Assembly: GCF_018129405.1 (NCBI RefSeq)
Contig: NZ_JAFCLP010000003.1
Span: 186,001 to 250,000 of the forward strand
Source: Bradyrhizobium iriomotense
Lineage (GTDB): Bacteria; Pseudomonadota; Alphaproteobacteria; Rhizobiales; Xanthobacteraceae
Direction of reading: 5' to 3'
DNA length: 64,000 nucleotides
In this document: positions 1 through 9,221 of the stretch, in pieces
How positions within the stretch are numbered: the first letter of the stretch is position 1
Layout: every line of letters begins with the position of its first letter
Notes under the pieces: model-generated
Told to the model about the DNA's origin: nothing
Databases searched by the model: none
The model's input: only the letters and a program-made list of their open reading frames with translations
Position numbers and translations under genes: made by a program

Positions 1-2
1 AG

Positions 3-476
3 GACTTCGTCCGCAAAGCCTACACCAACAAGACACCGATGGTCGGCATCTGCTTCGGCCACCAGCTGATCGCGCAGGCGCTCGGCGGCACCGTGCGCAA
101 ATCCGAGAAGGGCTGGGGCATCGGGCGGCACGTCTACCAGGTGCTGCCGGAGAACGGCGTCGTCGACGGCGAAGCGGTTGCGATTGCCGCCTCGCATCAG
201 GACCAGGTGATCGAGCCGCCAAGCGATGCGCTGACGATCCTCTCCTCCGAGTTCACCCCGCATGCCGGCCTGCTCTACGCCAACGGCGCAACGCTGACCG
301 TGCAGCCGCATCCGGAATTCGATGTGGCGTTCGCGCAAGTATGCTGCGATCTGCGCGACGGCAAGGCGCCGGATGATGTTGTGGCCACGGCGAGGGCGTC
401 GCTGGCGGAGCCGATGGATAATGCGAAGCTCGGCGAGGCGATTACGCGGTTTTTGGCAAGGCGCCCGGCGCCTTAG
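3..476 (+). CDS. Class I glutamine amidotransferase (GMP synthase-like), 5' truncated by window edge
   Basis: The frame is open from the first bases of the window, so the true start lies upstream and only the C-terminal part is visible. The motif GICFGHQLIAQALGG carries the catalytic Cys of the class I (triad) amidotransferase fold, and VQPHPEFD near the C terminus supplies the His and Glu of the triad. This family transfers ammonia from glutamine; stand-alone members annotated as GMP synthase-like often have no known acceptor. There is no ATP-pyrophosphatase domain after the amidotransferase part, so this is not full-length GuaA. The acceptor substrate cannot be inferred from the neighbours. 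The family call is secure and the specific role is unknown. Confidence 0.85.
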   Translation, partial: DFVRKAYTNKTPMVGICFGHQLIAQALGGTVRKSEKGWGIGRHVYQVLPENGVVDGEAVAIAASHQDQVIEPPSDALTILSSEFTPHAGLLYANGATLTVQPHPEFDVAFAQVCCDLRDGKAPDDVVATARASLAEPMDNAKLGEAITRFLARRPAP

Positions 477-488
477 TCGCGCACTTTG

Positions 489-514
489 CCCTCTCCCCTT
501 GTGAGGGAGAAGGC
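489..514. repeat. Short intergenic palindrome (family F fragment)
   Basis: The arms CTCTCCC and GGGAGA are separated by a short loop. The sequence matches the arms of the longer family F repeats near 10.8 kb and 25 kb. It lies 13 bp after the amidotransferase stop codon. Confidence 0.5.
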
Positions 515-557
515 ACAGGGACATAAATGTCTCTGGACGCTTTAGGCTGGATGAGGA

Positions 558-764
558 ATGAGCCCAATTCGTCGCACGATAAGCCTGATGGTTGCACTCG
601 TCCTAATCATCGTAGGGCTGGTGGCTCTGATATATCTCCTATTCTTCGCGCTTCGGTGGAAGGGCTGGATGCTAATGGCCGCCGGTTTCGTGACGGCGTT
701 AGGCGGCATGTGGTTTTGGGAGGACTTTCCGAAAGCAAGAGCGAAGAGCAATGGGGGCGGTTAG
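558..764 (+). CDS. Small hydrophobic membrane protein, unknown
   Basis: This is a 68-aa ORF with a basic N terminus (MSPIRRT) and two closely spaced hydrophobic stretches, about residues 9-30 and 36-52, followed by a short charged tail. That layout suggests a small inner-membrane protein with two helices. The purine-rich GGATGAGGA immediately before the ATG could serve as ribosome-binding site, though the spacing is tight. No family is recognised. It is isolated between an amidotransferase and a convergent gene, so context gives no role. It could be spurious, but the hydrophobic pattern argues for coding. Confidence 0.45.
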   Translation: MSPIRRTISLMVALVLIIVGLVALIYLLFFALRWKGWMLMAAGFVTALGGMWFWEDFPKARAKSNGGG

Positions 765-768
765 ATAA

Positions 769-1236
769 TCAGAACGGATCCGTCCCCAGCCCCGGCACAT
801 CGGCCGGCCGCGACCCTGGCGCCGGCCAGTGAAACCGGCGGTCCTTCTCCGCAATCATGATGTCGTTGATCGAAGCCTCGCGGCGCTTCATCAGGCCGTG
901 CTCGTCGAACTCCCACTGCTCGTTGCCGTAGGAGCGATACCACTGGCCGTTTCCATCGTGCCATTCGTATTGGAAGCGCACCGCGATGCGGTTGCCGTCG
1001 AAGGCCCAGAGGTCCTTGATCAGGCGGTAATTCTGCTCCTTCTCCCATTTGCGTGTGAGGAAGGCGACGATGGCCTCGCGGCCCTGAAACACCTCGGAGC
1101 GGTTACGCCAGCGGCTGTCCTCGGTATAGGCGAGCGAGACCCGAACCGGATCGCGCGAATTCCAGGCGTCCTCGGCCATGCGCGCCTTCTGCGCGGCGGT
1201 CTCTCGGGTAAAGGGCGGAAGCGGCGGGCGCGACAT
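769..1236 (-). CDS. SnoaL-like / DUF1348 family protein
   Basis: The 155-aa protein has the pattern of the DUF1348 branch of the NTF2/SnoaL-like fold: [16 protein letters not shown] near the N terminus, then [26 protein letters not shown], and [23 protein letters not shown]. Members form small alpha+beta cone-shaped dimers. Many are annotated as nuclear transport factor 2 family proteins, and their reaction is generally unknown. The ATG at 1236 was preferred over an upstream in-frame start because [18 protein letters not shown] is the usual N terminus of the family and a GAGG-type ribosome-binding site precedes it. It lies downstream of ybgC on the same strand with a gap of about 95 bp. Confidence 0.8.
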   Translation of the reverse strand: MSRPPLPPFTRETAAQKARMAEDAWNSRDPVRVSLAYTEDSRWRNRSEVFQGREAIVAFLTRKWEKEQNYRLIKDLWAFDGNRIAVRFQYEWHDGNGQWYRSYGNEQWEFDEHGLMKRREASINDIMIAEKDRRFHWPAPGSRPADVPGLGTDPF

Positions 1237-1330
1237 GGTGGCCTCATCGGTTGATCGGGGCCGCAAATCTATCGCTGCAATTGACGGAGTCGATAGGCCA
1301 TCATCTTTCGGCCGATCACTTATCGGGCGA

Positions 1331-1780
1331 TCAGGAAATCAAATCAGCCTTCATCAAGGCGCGGATCGATTTCGGGATCGGCTGGGCGCGGCCGCCGCTG
1401 ATGAAGGCGACGCGCACCTCGGCCTTCACCAGCACGTCCTCAGCCCGGCGAACCTCCTGTGCCAGCATGATGGAGGCGCCCTTCACCGCGATCGGCCACG
1501 TCACGACGTCGAGCACGTCGTCCATCCGCGCGGGCTTGAGGAAATCGAGATGCATCGAGCGCACGACGAAGGCAAAGCCCGCGCCTTCCGTCTCCACCTG
1601 CTCGAACAGCGCCTGCTGCTCGGCGCCCATCAGCCTGAGATGATTGGTGCGGCCGCGCTCCATGTAGCGCAGATAATTGGCGTGATAGACGATGCCGGAA
1701 AAATCCGTGTCCTCGTAGTAGACGCGGACCTGCATGTGGTGGCGGCCGTCGCGGATCTCGCCGTCGAGATGGGCAGTCAT
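1331..1780 (-). CDS. ybgC: YbgC family acyl-CoA thioesterase (hotdog fold)
   Basis: A 149-aa single hotdog domain with the YbgC/4-hydroxybenzoyl-CoA thioesterase signature [25 protein letters not shown], where the Asp in the [12 protein letters not shown] stretch is the expected catalytic residue. YbgC enzymes hydrolyse acyl-CoA or acyl-ACP thioesters in the cytoplasm and are usually genetically linked to tol-pal. In alphaproteobacteria the gene lies near ruvCAB and tolQRAB. Here ruvB lies about 2.2 kb upstream on the same strand, but no tol gene is visible downstream. The ATG overlaps the stop codon of a tiny antitoxin-like ORF by four bases (ATGA), so the two may be translationally coupled. 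Confidence 0.92.
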   Translation of the reverse strand: MTAHLDGEIRDGRHHMQVRVYYEDTDFSGIVYHANYLRYMERGRTNHLRLMGAEQQALFEQVETEGAGFAFVVRSMHLDFLKPARMDDVLDVVTWPIAVKGASIMLAQEVRRAEDVLVKAEVRVAFISGGRAQPIPKSIRALMKADLIS

Positions 1781-1932
1781 TTTGGCCTAGAGCTTCTCTG
1801 TCTGCGAGCTTCCTCGAGAAACTCTTCCAAATTCCAAGACACGACACGATCCGCCGCTACATCGACCATCCCTTCGTTAATGGCAGATCTTAGCGCACGC
1901 AGCTTTTCAAGGTTTTCGGCGGTTCGTTCCAT
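1777..1932 (-). CDS. Tiny antitoxin-like (ParD-type C-terminal pattern) ORF
   Basis: Reading the minus strand from the ATG at 1932 gives a 51-aa product beginning MERTAENLEKLRALRSAINEG and ending in an acidic-to-basic helix, NLEEFLEEARRQR. The pattern 'LRxxIxEG ... FLEEAR' resembles the C-terminal half of ParD/RHH-type antitoxins, the part that wraps the toxin. The stop codon overlaps the ybgC start (ATGA). No ParE/RelE-type toxin follows, as the next gene is ybgC, so if real it is an orphan or a co-opted leader peptide. The family resemblance is inference from a short pattern. Confidence 0.45.
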   Translation of the reverse strand: MERTAENLEKLRALRSAINEGMVDVAADRVVSWNLEEFLEEARRQRSSRPK

Positions 1933-1982
1933 TGCGCGATGCTAGCGCTTCGGTCGCCGCCGCACAATCAGGCACAGCTATA

Positions 1983-2900
1983 CTACGCCACCACCGGCGC
2001 CCGCCCCAGCGTCACCTCGACGATCTCCGGCGGCACGCCGACACGGACCGGCATGAGGCTGCAACCGAGGCCGCCGGAGATGATGACGTCGCATTTCAGC
2101 CTGACATGTCCATAGGCGAGCCGCAGACCCTGCTGCTTCGGAACGGCCGGCGACCAGCCGAGTAGGCGGACCTGGCCGCCATGGGTGTGGCCGGACAGTT
2201 GCAGCGCGACGCGCGCGGGCACGCGCGGCGCGATATTGGGCTCATGGGCGAGCAGGATCACGGGCGCGTCGTCGGTGACCTTGGCGAGCGTCGCGGTGAG
2301 ATCGTCGGCACCGAAGCGTCCCGTGCTCCGGAAGCGCCGCGCCGGCAGGAAGGCGAGTTGATCGCCGAGCCCGGCGAGCCAGAAGGAACGGCCGTCCTTG
2401 GTGAGGCGCACGGCGTCGTTCTCGTAGACGGGAATGCCGGCCGTCTCCAACGCGCGGTGGGCGACCGTCGGCCCATGCCCCGCCTGCTGCACGGCCCTGT
2501 CGACCCAATAATCATGATTGCCCATGACGGCATGGACGCCGAGCGGCGCCTTGAGGCCGGCAAGCACCCTCGCCCACTCGCTCGACGGGATGATGCGCGT
2601 GACGTGGTGAAGGCCGGCGACATAGTCGCCGAGCAGCACGATGAGGTCGGCGTTCAGTGCGTTGGTGCGATCCACGATGCCCTCGATCCGCTCCAGCGAC
2701 ATCCAGGGATCGCAGGCATGAATGTCGGCGATAACGGCGATCTTGAGCGGAAGGTCCGCCGGCCACTGCCGCGGCATCGGATGATAGCGGGTGACGCGGA
2801 GCCGCAGCATCGGTTCGACGCCGACGCCGTAGGCCGCGCTCGAGACGCCGAGGGCTGACAGGGCCCCGATGGAACGGATGAAATGACGGCGCGTGATCAT
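1983..2900 (-). CDS. Tat-exported metallophosphoesterase (YaeI/YkuE-like)
   Basis: The 305-aa protein shows all calcineurin-like phosphoesterase metal motifs in order: AVIADIHACDPW (DxH), LLGDYVAG (GD), MGNHDYW (GNHD), LLAHEPN and LSGHTHGGQ (GHxH). The N terminus MITRRHFIRSIGALSALG is a Tat-like signal, so the enzyme probably acts in the periplasm or at the outer face of the inner membrane, like YkuE/YaeI. The ATG at 2900 was chosen because it starts the Tat signal; a longer upstream start gives an unlikely His-rich extension. Substrates of this group are mostly unknown; some hydrolyse lipid A precursors or phospholipids, but that cannot be assigned here. Confidence 0.88.
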   Translation of the reverse strand: MITRRHFIRSIGALSALGVSSAAYGVGVEPMLRLRVTRYHPMPRQWPADLPLKIAVIADIHACDPWMSLERIEGIVDRTNALNADLIVLLGDYVAGLHHVTRIIPSSEWARVLAGLKAPLGVHAVMGNHDYWVDRAVQQAGHGPTVAHRALETAGIPVYENDAVRLTKDGRSFWLAGLGDQLAFLPARRFRSTGRFGADDLTATLAKVTDDAPVILLAHEPNIAPRVPARVALQLSGHTHGGQVRLLGWSPAVPKQQGLRLAYGHVRLKCDVIISGGLGCSLMPVRVGVPPEIVEVTLGRAPVVA

Positions 2901-3005
2901 GGACGCTCGATGGTGATGCTGCTCCTTGATGCGACCCGATTGGAGCGGAATTGGGGTAGGCACGTGCAGACCGTCTGCAGCTGCGTGCAGAGGCCTGCAC
3001 AAAAC

Positions 3006-3875
3006 TTACCAGCGGCTTTCGCCGACCAGCGCATCCAGCCGCGTCTTCAGCTCGTCGGACGCCTGGTAGTACCAGACACCGCCGAGCAGGTCACGAAAAC
3101 GTTCGTTGACCTGCGCCTCGTGCTCGATGCGGTCGATCGTCCCGACGCTGATCACGTCCTCAAGAGGCCCCGCGGCCAGCAGTGCCAGCAGCACCGGATT
3201 GGACTCGATCTTCAGGATCTCCAGGATCAGGTCGATCATCCTGTCGGGATCGTCCTCGCGCAGGTCGCGCTCGAAATCCATGATCGTGAACAGATTGTCG
3301 TCCTGGTCGCGTTCGGATTTCGAATATTGCTCGATCCAGGCGCCGGCGAGCTCTGTGACCGACATGTTGGCGCAATCGAGCGGCTCGCGCGGCGTACGCT
3401 GCGCCAAATGGTCGGCATGCCAGGCCTCGCTGTCGGCGACCCCTGCAATGCGCGACATCACGGGATCATCGGGATCGACATGCACGCCGCCAAGCAGCCA
3501 GCGCAGCCGGTCATTGTGCGCGGCTTCGCGCTCGATCCGCGCGATCACGTCCGGCCCGTGCGCGTAGAGCAGCGCCAGCAGGAACTTGTCGTTGAGCTGC
3601 ATCACCGTCGGCTTGTCGGCCTCCGTCTTCAGCACCTCCAGCACCAGATCGAGCGCAGCCTGCGGCAGGCGATGCGGCAGATGATCGAAATAGAGTTTGA
3701 TGGCCCAGATGCTGCCGGCCTGGTCGCGCCGGCTGACGCGCTGAAGCGCGCGCCACATCGATGCCAGCTCGCTGATCGGCAGGGAATCGAGGAATGCCTC
3801 GGTCTGGTCCGGCGTGCGCAGCTGCGGCGCCGCCGCGACGGTCTCGAGCAATCCGGTATTGTCCGCTGGCGCCAT
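3006..3875 (-). CDS. Unknown protein with two tandem copies of a DUF6869-like domain
   Basis: The 289-aa protein has no signal peptide or membrane segment. Two halves resemble each other. About residues 30-130 (ISELASMWRAL, then LDLVLEVLKTEAD, LLALLYAHGPDVIARIEREA, and RLRWLLGGV) align with about residues 165-280 (VTELAGAWIEQY, then IDLILEILKIESN, LLALLAAGPLEDV, IDRIEHEA, and RFRDLLGGVWYY). This indicates an ancient internal duplication of a helical domain. The pattern resembles the uncharacterised DUF6869 group, named from memory. It sits directly downstream of ruvB on the same strand, with a gap of about 90 bp, and upstream of the metallophosphoesterase. No enzymatic residues are evident and the function is unknown. 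Confidence 0.75.
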   Translation of the reverse strand: MAPADNTGLLETVAAAPQLRTPDQTEAFLDSLPISELASMWRALQRVSRRDQAGSIWAIKLYFDHLPHRLPQAALDLVLEVLKTEADKPTVMQLNDKFLLALLYAHGPDVIARIEREAAHNDRLRWLLGGVHVDPDDPVMSRIAGVADSEAWHADHLAQRTPREPLDCANMSVTELAGAWIEQYSKSERDQDDNLFTIMDFERDLREDDPDRMIDLILEILKIESNPVLLALLAAGPLEDVISVGTIDRIEHEAQVNERFRDLLGGVWYYQASDELKTRLDALVGESRW

Positions 3876-3968
3876 TCCTTCCCACTCCGATCCATCAGCG
3901 GCGACACCGTTCGCCGCGCGTTCGGATTAGTGATCGGATGAAACCGGCGGGTTCATGGGCTGCGGCGA

Positions 3969-5024
3969 TCAGTCGTCGCTTTCGTCGGTGCCGAACAGGC
4001 CGAACTGTGCCGCATCGCGATTGGGCTCGGCGAGGCCGAGATGGCGGAAAGCGTGCGAGGTGAGCAGGCGACCGCGCGGAGTACGCTGGAGATAGCCGCA
4101 CTGGATCAGATAGGGCTCGATGATGTCCTCGATCGCATCGCGCGGCTCGGACAGCGCGGCGGCCATGGTCTCGACGCCGACGGGACCGCCGCCATAGTTG
4201 AGCGCGATGGTCGAGAGATAGCGGCGGTCCATCGCATCCAGGCCCGCGGCGTCGACCTCGAGCGCGCTCAGCGCGTGATCGGCGATCTTGCGATCGATCG
4301 TGTCGGCGTTCGCCGCCGAGGCGAAATCGCGGACGCGACGCAGCAGGCGCCCGGCGATGCGTGGCGTACCGCGGGCGCGGCGCGCGATCTCGTTGGCGCC
4401 ATCCGCGCTCATGCCGACATTGAGCACGCGCGCGCCACGGCTGACGATGCTCTCGAGCTCCTCGATGGTGTAGAAATTGAGCCGGACCGGAATGCCGAAG
4501 CGATCGCGCAAGGGATTGGTGAGCAGGCCGGCGCGCGTGGTGGCGCCGACGAGCGTGAATTTCGACAGCTCGATCTTCACCGAGCGCGCCGCCGGGCCCT
4601 CGCCGATGATGAGGTCGAGCTGGAAATCCTCCATCGCGGGATAGAGCACTTCCTCGACCGCCGGGCTGAGGCGATGGATCTCGTCGATGAAGAGCACGTC
4701 GCGCTCTTCGAGATTGGTGAGCAGCGCGGCGAGATCGCCGGCCTTGGCAATCACCGGGCCCGACGTCGCACGAAAGCCGACGCCGAGTTCTTTCGCCACG
4801 ATCTGCGCCAGCGTGGTCTTGCCGAGGCCGGGGGGACCGACAAACAGCACGTGATCCAACGCCTCGCCGCGCTTGCGCGCGGCTTCGATGAAGATCGAGA
4901 GGTTCTTGCGTGCCTGCTGCTGGCCGACGAAATCGGACAGCGATTGCGGACGCAGCGCGGTGTCACCGACATCGTCGCTGCGGCGCTCGGGCGAGACCAT
5001 GCGGCTGGCTTTGGGATCGCTCAC
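3969..5024 (-). CDS. ruvB: Holliday junction branch migration helicase RuvB
   Basis: The 351-aa AAA+ motor of the RuvABC resolvasome. Walker A is GPPGLGKTT at residues 63-71, and Walker B with the DEIH tetrad is LFIDEIH around 111-117. The sensor/arginine-finger region [19 protein letters not shown] is intact, as is the C-terminal winged helix ending [13 protein letters not shown]. RuvB hexamers pump DNA through RuvA-bound Holliday junctions using ATP. The start overlaps the ruvA stop by four bases (ATGA), so the genes form one transcription unit in the order ruvC-ruvA-ruvB. Length and motifs are normal for the family. Confidence 0.98.
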   Translation of the reverse strand: MSDPKASRMVSPERRSDDVGDTALRPQSLSDFVGQQQARKNLSIFIEAARKRGEALDHVLFVGPPGLGKTTLAQIVAKELGVGFRATSGPVIAKAGDLAALLTNLEERDVLFIDEIHRLSPAVEEVLYPAMEDFQLDLIIGEGPAARSVKIELSKFTLVGATTRAGLLTNPLRDRFGIPVRLNFYTIEELESIVSRGARVLNVGMSADGANEIARRARGTPRIAGRLLRRVRDFASAANADTIDRKIADHALSALEVDAAGLDAMDRRYLSTIALNYGGGPVGVETMAAALSEPRDAIEDIIEPYLIQCGYLQRTPRGRLLTSHAFRHLGLAEPNRDAAQFGLFGTDESDD

Positions 5025-5638
5025 TTCGCCAATTCCTTCAGGCCGAGGCGAATGAGCTGCGCGGTCTCGGCGCCTTCACCCGCGCTGCGCGAGGCCGATG
5101 CAATGGCCGCAGCCGCCTGCGGCTGGCCGTAGCCGAGATTGACCAGCGCGGAGATCGCATCCGCCACCGGGCGCGGCGCGCGCTGGTCGTCGACGGCGCC
5201 GGCAAGATGCACGACGGCCGGATCGACATTGGCGAAGGCCGGCGCCTTGTCCTTCAATTCGGTGACGATGCGCTCGGCGACCTTGGGGCCGACGCCGGGC
5301 GTACGCGACACCGCGGCCTTGTCGCGCAGCGCGATGGCGTTGGCGAGATCGGCAGGCGACAGCGTGCCGAGCACCGCGAGCGCGACCTTGGCGCCGACGC
5401 CCTGCACGGTCTGCAGCAGGCGAAACCATTCGCGCTCCTGATCGGTGCGGAAGCCGAACAGCTTGATCTGGTCCTCGCGGACATAGGTCTCGATCGACAG
5501 CACGGCGGCTTCGCCCGGCGAGGGCAGATGCTGCAGCGTGCGCGACGAGCAGTGCACCTGATAGCCGACGCCGCCGACATCGAGGATGACGAAGTCCTCG
5601 CCGTAGGAATCGATCAGGCCCTTGAGTTTGCCGATCAT
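5021..5638 (-). CDS. ruvA: Holliday junction branch migration protein RuvA
   Basis: The 205-aa protein begins [31 protein letters not shown], the RuvA OB-fold N terminus. It then shows the helix-hairpin-helix region ([20 protein letters not shown] and [14 protein letters not shown]) and a C-terminal domain III ([18 protein letters not shown]) that contacts RuvB. RuvA tetramers hold the Holliday junction in a square-planar form and load RuvB. The gene overlaps ruvC and ruvB by four bases on each side, a compact operon consistent with stoichiometric synthesis of the resolvasome. Confidence 0.98.
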   Translation of the reverse strand: MIGKLKGLIDSYGEDFVILDVGGVGYQVHCSSRTLQHLPSPGEAAVLSIETYVREDQIKLFGFRTDQEREWFRLLQTVQGVGAKVALAVLGTLSPADLANAIALRDKAAVSRTPGVGPKVAERIVTELKDKAPAFANVDPAVVHLAGAVDDQRAPRPVADAISALVNLGYGQPQAAAAIASASRSAGEGAETAQLIRLGLKELAK

Positions 5639-6162
5639 AGTCCGGCCACCTTCAGCCTGAGCGCCGTGCTCTGGCGGTGATGGGCATGGGTGATGGCGAT
5701 GGCGAGCGCGTCGGCAGCATCAGCGGACGGCGGCTCGGCTTTCGGCAGCAATATCTTCAGCATCATCGCGATCTGTTGCTTGTCGGCGTGGCCGGCGCCG
5801 ACCACCGTCTTCTTGACCTGGTTCGGCGCATATTCGGCAACGCTGATGCCGAACATTGCAGGCGCCAGCATGGCGACGCCGCGGGCCTGGCCGAGCTTCA
5901 GCGTCGCAACGCCGTCCTTGTTGACGAAAGTCTGCTCGACCGCGGCTTCCATCGGCTGGTGGCTGGACAGGACGGACGCGAGTCCTTCGTGGATCGCGAG
6001 CAGCCGGCTCGACAGAGGCAGATCGTCCGGCGGTTCCACCGAGCCGCAGGCGACGTAGATCAGGCGATTGCCCTCGGCCTCGATCACGCCCCAGCCGGTG
6101 CGGCGCAGGCCGGGGTCGATGCCGATGATGCGAACGGGGCCACGAATCGGGAGCGCAGTCAT
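5635..6162 (-). CDS. ruvC: Crossover junction endodeoxyribonuclease RuvC
   Basis: The 175-aa Holliday junction resolvase has the four acidic catalytic residues of the family: Asp16 in [14 protein letters not shown], Glu76 in AAVEQTFV, and Asp148 and Asp151 in [11 protein letters not shown]. It cuts opposing strands of the junction after RuvAB branch migration. It is the first gene of ruvCAB. Upstream, a 100-bp palindromic repeat separates it from yebC, a common upstream neighbour of ruvC in proteobacteria. No LexA-like operator was identified by eye in the upstream gap. Confidence 0.98.
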   Translation of the reverse strand: MTALPIRGPVRIIGIDPGLRRTGWGVIEAEGNRLIYVACGSVEPPDDLPLSSRLLAIHEGLASVLSSHQPMEAAVEQTFVNKDGVATLKLGQARGVAMLAPAMFGISVAEYAPNQVKKTVVGAGHADKQQIAMMLKILLPKAEPPSADAADALAIAITHAHHRQSTALRLKVAGL

Positions 6163-6270
6163 GGGCCAGTGATAGCGGCTGGCCGCGGCGGGGGAAACAG
6201 AAACAGAACGGAAGTAACAGGGGAAGTGGGGTGTCTCGGGTGAGCACCGCCGCCCACTCCCTACTCCGCC

Positions 6271-6370
6271 GTCATACCCCGCGAAGGCGGGGTATCCAGT
6301 ACGCCGCGGCTTATCCGTATTCCTCTGGCGTCTCGAATACTGGGTCGCCCGGTCAAGCCGGGCGACGACA
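6271..6370. repeat. Intergenic palindromic repeat, family C
   Basis: It begins GTCATACCCCGCGAAGGCGG and ends GTCAAGCCGGGCGACGAC, with ATCCAGTACGCCGCGG in the first half and AATACTGGG in the second. It lies between yebC and ruvC. Related copies occur at 17.8, 40.3 and 63.8 kb. Confidence 0.8.
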
Positions 6371-6389
6371 GCGGAATTCGGAGCCGGCG

Positions 6390-7136
6390 TCAGCCACCCA
6401 TCTTCGCCATCAGCGCGTCCGACACCTCGAAATTGGCGTAGACGTTCTGGACGTCGTCGTGCTCGTTGAGCAGGTCCATCAGCTTGAGCAGCTTCTCGCC
6501 GGTTTCGTCGTCGACCGCGACCGTATTCTGCGGCTTCCAGATCAGCGCGGCCTTGCGCGGCTCGCCGAACTTGGCTTCCAGCGCCTTGGCGACGTCGCGA
6601 TAGCCTTCGGTCGAGGCGTAGATCTCGTGGCCGCCTTCGCCGGAGATCACGTCGTCGGCGCCGGCCTCGATCGCGGCATCCAGCACCGCGTCGTCGGAGG
6701 CGACGCTGCGGTCGTATTCGATGATGCCGGTGCGGTCGAACATGAAGGAGACCGAGCCGGTTTCGCCGAGATTGCCGCCCGACTTGGTGAAGAAGGAGCG
6801 GATGTCGGAGGCGGCGCGGTTGCGGTTGTCGGTCAGCGCCTCGACGATGACGGCGACGCCGCCCGGGCCGTAGCCCTCGTAGCGGATCTCGTCATAGTTC
6901 TCGCCGTCGCTGCCGAGCGCCTTCTTGATGGCGCGCTCGATATTGTCCTTCGGCATGTTCTCCTGGCGCGCGGCGATCACGGCGGCGCGCAGGCGCGGAT
7001 TCATGGCGGGGTCGGGCGTCCCCAGCTTGGCCGCGACGGTGATTTCCCGCGCCAGCTTGCCGAACAGTTTCGACTTCTGCGCATCCTGCCGCCCCTTGCG
7101 GTGCATGATGTTCTTGAATTGGGAATGTCCGGCCAT
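6390..7136 (-). CDS. yebC: YebC/PmpR family regulator (TACO1-like)
   Basis: The 248-aa protein starts with the signature [20 protein letters not shown] and contains [30 protein letters not shown] and [21 protein letters not shown], all characteristic of the YebC/TACO1 family. Members were first described as DNA-binding regulators (PmpR, next to ruvC). More recent work on YebC paralogs supports a role in translation through proline-rich stretches on the ribosome. Which role applies here cannot be told from sequence. It lies upstream of ruvCAB on the same strand, the usual proteobacterial arrangement, but a 227-bp gap with a repeat suggests a separate transcript. Confidence 0.97.
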   Translation of the reverse strand: MAGHSQFKNIMHRKGRQDAQKSKLFGKLAREITVAAKLGTPDPAMNPRLRAAVIAARQENMPKDNIERAIKKALGSDGENYDEIRYEGYGPGGVAVIVEALTDNRNRAASDIRSFFTKSGGNLGETGSVSFMFDRTGIIEYDRSVASDDAVLDAAIEAGADDVISGEGGHEIYASTEGYRDVAKALEAKFGEPRKAALIWKPQNTVAVDDETGEKLLKLMDLLNEHDDVQNVYANFEVSDALMAKMGG

Positions 7137-7355
7137 GCGTGGTCTCTTGTGGAATAGTCAGCCAAAGGTGAGCGTGGGAAGCGCGGCCTTATAGGCCGCC
7201 AACCCACCGGAATCAAAGGGGCCCTGAGGCTTCACGGTAGCACTGTAAAGATAGCCACCGGAATGGACCGTGCCCAGATGTCGGGCATTGTTAACCCTGA
7301 TTTCATTCCGGGCTGCGAAAATAGCCTCCGCCCGCCCGCCGACAAGAGAGACCTC

Positions 7356-9104
7356 ATGGCATTCGGACTGTTTCGGAAGCGTCGGCCCGATATGGCTGCG
7401 CCGGTGGTCACCCCGCAGGCTGCGCAGCCGGCGGCCATTCCCGAGCCGGTCCCGGCCAATGAGGGCGATTCGGCCAAGGAAATCCTGGAACTGCTGGAAC
7501 TCGAGCTCGGAGCCATGATCCGCCAGCTCGAGCGCGCCGCCAATTCGGTGGCCGGCGGCGCCGAAGCGACCGCCACGACGCTTGCCGCCATTCGCGACCG
7601 CACCGACGCCCTGACCGGCCGCACCAACGCCGCCCAATCGACCGCATCCACCTTCGCCCATGCCGCCGACAAGTTCACCCAGTCCGCGCAAGGCATCGGG
7701 GCGCAGGTCCGCGCGGCCGGCAAGCTCGCCGACGAGGCCAGCGCGGCGGCGCAGGAAGCGCGCGCCAATGTGGATCGCTTGCGCGAGTCCTCCGCCGCGA
7801 TCGGCAACGTCGTCAACCTGATCGCGCAGATCGCGCGCCAGACCACGCTGCTCGCGCTCAACTCGACCATCGAGGCCGCGCGCGCGGGCGCCGCCGGCAA
7901 GGGATTTGCGGTGGTCGCCACCGAGGTCAAGGCGCTCGCGGTGCAGACGCAAGGCGCGACGGAAGAGATCACCAGGAAGATCGACGCGCTGCAGCGCGAT
8001 GCCGCAGGCTCGGCCGATGCCGTGCACCGCATCTCGCAGGCGATTGAGGCAATCCGCCCGGTGTTCGAGACCGTCAACGGTGCGGTCGCCGAGCAGAACG
8101 CCACTACGAGCGAAGTCTCCGGCAATGCCGCCAGCGCCTCGGAGTTCATCATCTCGGTCGGCGAGAGCGCGGCCGAGATCGACGCCGCCACCAAGGCCGC
8201 CGAGACCCACGGCGAGAGCGTCGCCAGCGCCGGCAAGGCCGTCACCACCTTCGCGCAGAAGCTGAAATCGCGCTGCGCGGTGCTGCTGCGCCAGAGCGAG
8301 CACGACGACCGCCGCAAGACCGAGCGGTTGCCCTGCCATCTCAAGTTCGAGAGCGCGCGCGCCGTGATGCCGGTCTATGAAATCTCGATGGAGGGGGTGC
8401 TGATCGGCGGCGCAGACGCCGGCCGGCTGGCGTCGCAGGCGGTGATCGAAGGCAGCCTCGAACAGGTCGGCGCCTGCCGCCTGCGTGTGACCGAGCAATC
8501 CAAGGCCGGGGCGCGCGCGCAATTCGTCAACCCCAATGCCGAGCTCTGCGAGAAGATCGAGGACAAGCTCTGGTCGATCCACGAGGAGAACACCGAGTTC
8601 GTCACCCGCGCCATGGAAGCGGGCAACACGCTGACCCAAATCTTCGAGCAGGCTGTCGCGCGCGGCGACGTCAAGATCGACGACCTCTTCGACACCGACT
8701 ATGTGGAGATCGCCGGCACCAATCCGCAGCAATACCGCACCCGGTATCTCGACTGGGCCGACCGCGCGCTGCCGCCGTTCCAGGAAGGCTTTCTCGCCAA
8801 GGACCCGCGCATGGCGTTCTGCGCCATGGTCGACCGCAACGGCTTTTTGCCGGTGCACAACAAGATCTATTCGCACCCGCAGCGGCCGGGTGACGTCGCC
8901 TGGAACACGGCCAACAGCCGCAACCGGCGCATCTTCAACGATCCGGCGGGGCTCGCCGCCGCACACAACCAGCGCTCCTACCTGGTCCAGAGCTATGCCC
9001 GCGACATGGGCAACGGGAACACGGTGATGATGCGCGAGATCGACGTGCCGATCCGCGTCAAGGGCCGGCACTGGGGCGGATTCCGCACCGCTTATAAGCT
9101 GTAA
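7356..9104 (+). CDS. Soluble methyl-accepting chemotaxis protein with PilZ and C-terminal sensor domain
   Basis: The 582-aa protein has no membrane segment. The chemoreceptor signalling hairpin occupies roughly residues 40-300, with the highly conserved tip [23 protein letters not shown] near residues 150-180 that contacts CheA and CheW. Near residue 318 it shows RRKTER (RxxxR) followed by YEISMEGVLIGG, a PilZ-type cyclic-di-GMP-binding signature. A C-terminal domain (about 420-582) contains SRNRRIFND, YARDMGNGN and KGRHWGGFR and is shared with the next gene. This order, signalling domain first and sensor last, is reversed from classical receptors and implies a cytoplasmic receptor. The ATG at 7356 follows GAGAG; an earlier in-frame ATG at 7263 lacks a good ribosome-binding site. 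Confidence 0.9.
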   Translation: MAFGLFRKRRPDMAAPVVTPQAAQPAAIPEPVPANEGDSAKEILELLELELGAMIRQLERAANSVAGGAEATATTLAAIRDRTDALTGRTNAAQSTASTFAHAADKFTQSAQGIGAQVRAAGKLADEASAAAQEARANVDRLRESSAAIGNVVNLIAQIARQTTLLALNSTIEAARAGAAGKGFAVVATEVKALAVQTQGATEEITRKIDALQRDAAGSADAVHRISQAIEAIRPVFETVNGAVAEQNATTSEVSGNAASASEFIISVGESAAEIDAATKAAETHGESVASAGKAVTTFAQKLKSRCAVLLRQSEHDDRRKTERLPCHLKFESARAVMPVYEISMEGVLIGGADAGRLASQAVIEGSLEQVGACRLRVTEQSKAGARAQFVNPNAELCEKIEDKLWSIHEENTEFVTRAMEAGNTLTQIFEQAVARGDVKIDDLFDTDYVEIAGTNPQQYRTRYLDWADRALPPFQEGFLAKDPRMAFCAMVDRNGFLPVHNKIYSHPQRPGDVAWNTANSRNRRIFNDPAGLAAAHNQRSYLVQSYARDMGNGNTVMMREIDVPIRVKGRHWGGFRTAYKL

Positions 9105-9221
9105 TGCCCGCTCTCGTGCACTCCTGGGCAAGACGCCCGGCGCGAATCATCCTCTAAGTCAAAACTGGAATGGGAATGCCGCCGAGAGCCGATCACCGGT
9201 CCTGACTGGAGAAGCGCGTAC

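Noticed and set aside
7158-9131. A 657-codon open frame on the minus strand across the first chemoreceptor gene
   Set aside because: It is the antisense shadow of a GC-rich gene: its product is Arg/Asp/Gly/Leu-biased with no recognisable motif, while the plus-strand product has complete chemoreceptor and PilZ motifs.
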